Shown here: positions 6,483 through 7,601 of the stretch, piece after piece
Numbering within the stretch: the first letter of the stretch is position 1
Layout: each line of letters opens with the position of its first letter
Source: Pseudomonadales bacterium
GTDB taxonomy: Bacteria; Pseudomonadota; Gammaproteobacteria; Pseudomonadales; DC-out160
Direction: 5' to 3'
Assembly (NCBI GenBank): GCA_016765265.1
Contig: JAESQG010000446.1
Coordinates: 1 to 7,601 of the forward strand
DNA: 7,601 nt
Notes under the pieces: model-generated
What the model saw: the letters and a program-made list of their open reading frames with translations, nothing else
Databases searched by the model: none
Told to the model about the DNA's origin: nothing
Program-made: the position numbers and the translations under genes

Positions 6483-6712
6483 GTGTGTTAGGTAAGCCAG
6501 TGATGATTTGAAGAACGGGTTCATATTAAATAGCGTAGTCATCTGTTATAAAGTCTTCCGTTATTTAAGTATTGTTCATTAGGTCATCAATGAAGTCGTC
6601 GTCGTTTATATGTCTTGGGCTATGCCTAAATCAGCCGTAAGGATAATACTATTTAAGGTCAATATATCGGGTAAAATTAAGCATTAATTCGGGTGATTTT
6701 GCAGTAAACTTG

Positions 6713-6742
6713 TTGCAGTATAGCCTTCGTTATTAACATTAT
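6713..6742 (+). promoter_or_regulatory. Weak candidate promoter for the molybdopterin enzyme
   Basis: TTGCAG (6713-6718) and CATTAT (6737-6742) are spaced 18 bp apart, with four of six matches at each element. Transcription would start about 50 nt before the ATG at 6801. The -35 lies in the second copy of an 8-bp direct repeat (TTGCAGTA). Confidence 0.25.
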
Positions 6743-6800
6743 ATCAGTATCGTTTCAGTTTGTAGTTGATTTGAAACCAATTATAGCCTATTTGAATCCC

Positions 6801-7601
6801 ATGAAGTTTGAATCTGTCTCTCGTAGAGTTTTTTTGAAGTGTACCGGCGTCACCACTTCCTCTTTGTTTATTTATAGTGCGGTGGGTTGTACTTCCCAAG
6901 CCGCGCAATCCTTCAATGCTGCCGATCTAGTCTCTGCTTGGCTGTATCTAGCGATAGAAGGGGAGCAGTTTAAGTTAATACTGCCTCGTTCTGAAATGGG
7001 CCAAGATGTTATCACTAGTTTTTCTATGATAGTGGCTGATGAGATGGATTTTCCCTTGGATAGGGTGGTGATACAATTTGCGGACGCGGATTCGGCTTTA
7101 GGGCAGCAGATGACGGTTGGTAGTTCATCTATTAGTCTTTGGTGGAATCGAATGCGGCAGGTGGGAGCTTATGTCAGGGCCTCTGTCATAGCCGAGGCCG
7201 CAAATCAGTTTTTGGTGGACTCTGCAGGGTGCGTTATTGATGATGGTGTTGTTTATCATTTAGCTTCTCAACAACAGGCAGATTATGTAGCGCTTCTTAA
7301 ACAGAAATCTCTGGCAAACTACCAGGGTCCTGTGGTGCTAAAATCCACCCAAGAATTCAGCATCATCGGTCACGACATCAAGTCGAGAATGGTTAAAACA
7401 AAAGTGGAAGGCTCGTTCAAGTATGTTGGCGACCTGGCAGATGCAGAATCAGTTAAAGCCGCCGTGGTGGCATACCGACCAGATTGGCCGACTCCCAGTG
7501 ATTTGGAGCTCGCGGCTATAAAAGAAAGCTACGGTTTAGTTGACGTGTTTCGGCTAGACGGAGGGTTAGCTGGATTTACGACAAGAGTGGTTTTACTCTC
7601 C
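6801..7601 (+). CDS. Molybdopterin-binding oxidoreductase subunit (xanthine dehydrogenase / IorB family), Tat-exported, N-terminal fragment
   Basis: Open to the right edge; 267 codons are visible of a family usually near 700-750 residues. Residues 7-13, SRRVFLK, are an exact twin-arginine motif followed by a short hydrophobic stretch ending in AVGC with Cys30, a possible lipobox. The mature part follows the isoquinoline 1-oxidoreductase beta / aldehyde oxidase pattern: LPRSEMGQDVITSFSMIVADEM (61-82), a TVGSSSISLWWNRMRQVGAYVRA segment (105-127; the family typically has TGGS), and FSIIGHDIKSRMVKTKVEGSFKYVGDL (186-212). These enzymes oxidise aldehydes or N-heterocycles with a molybdenum cofactor and usually pair with a small [2Fe-2S] subunit, which is not visible here. 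The ATG at 6801 is chosen because it places the Tat motif properly; its RBS is weak, and in-frame TTG codons at 6792 and 6771 are possible alternatives. It is divergent from the NRPS, so pathway membership is unproven. Confidence 0.85.
   Translation, partial: MKFESVSRRVFLKCTGVTTSSLFIYSAVGCTSQAAQSFNAADLVSAWLYLAIEGEQFKLILPRSEMGQDVITSFSMIVADEMDFPLDRVVIQFADADSALGQQMTVGSSSISLWWNRMRQVGAYVRASVIAEAANQFLVDSAGCVIDDGVVYHLASQQQADYVALLKQKSLANYQGPVVLKSTQEFSIIGHDIKSRMVKTKVEGSFKYVGDLADAESVKAAVVAYRPDWPTPSDLELAAIKESYGLVDVFRLDGGLAGFTTRVVLLS

Larger units (their letters stand above)
6258..6800. other. Divergent intergenic region, AT-rich, no convincing gene
   Basis: The 543 bp separate the minus-strand NRPS from the plus-strand molybdopterin enzyme and must carry both promoters. 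It contains the 12-bp and 15-bp-spaced repeats, a TTGCAGTA pair (6699-6706 and 6713-6720), and eight plus-strand copies of TTTGA, three of them in the tandem repeat. Only very short ORFs of 16-19 codons are present. No tRNA, strong hairpin or CRISPR-like structure was seen by eye. Confidence 0.7.

Noticed and set aside
6590..6640. 16-codon plus-strand ORF (MKSSSFICLG...) as a leader peptide
   Set aside because: A weak AGG precedes it, but there is no attenuator hairpin or codon run to support a leader-peptide role.

Overview
The window looks like the edge of a bacterial hybrid NRPS/PKS biosynthetic cluster. Base composition is moderate, roughly mid-40s to 50 % GC by eye. The style of the Tat signal and of the assembly-line proteins suggests a proteobacterium, possibly a marine gammaproteobacterium, but nothing here fixes the taxon.

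Layout. (1) 1-154, minus strand: the first 51 codons of a polyketide synthase that opens with a ketosynthase domain; it runs off the left edge. (2) 216-6257, minus strand: one intact 2013-residue NRPS gene filling most of the window. Domain order is formyltransferase (catalytic and C-terminal subdomains), C-terminal half of a condensation domain without the HHxxxDG half, adenylation domain part 1, luciferase-like flavin monooxygenase (LLM) inserted between core motifs A4 and A5, adenylation part 2 (A5-A8), SAM methyltransferase inserted after A8, adenylation C-terminal subdomain (A10), carrier protein, and a very basic tail. (3) 6258-6800: a 543-bp AT-rich divergent intergenic region with candidate promoters and several short direct repeats. 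(4) 6801-7601, plus strand: the first 267 codons of a Tat-exported molybdopterin-binding oxidoreductase subunit (xanthine dehydrogenase / isoquinoline 1-oxidoreductase beta type); it runs off the right edge.

How the genes work together. The NRPS has no complete condensation domain and its partner starts with a ketosynthase, so it reads as a loading module that hands a modified amino acid to the PKS. The ten specificity positions can be read across both insertions as D-I-L-Q-L-G-V-I-W-K, nearly the classical glycine code. Glycine, an embedded flavin monooxygenase, an embedded methyltransferase and transfer to a ketosynthase together match the logic of O-methyloxime starter units in oximidine/lobatamide/necroxime-type benzolactone enamides. 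An added formyltransferase with an intact catalytic triad makes the true starter uncertain: O-methyloxime, N-formylglycine, or N-formyl-N-methylglycine. The basic NRPS tail and the acidic PKS head look like a matched docking pair, and the 61-bp gap between the two genes has no visible terminator, so they are probably co-transcribed. The molybdopterin enzyme is divergently transcribed and may mark the cluster boundary.
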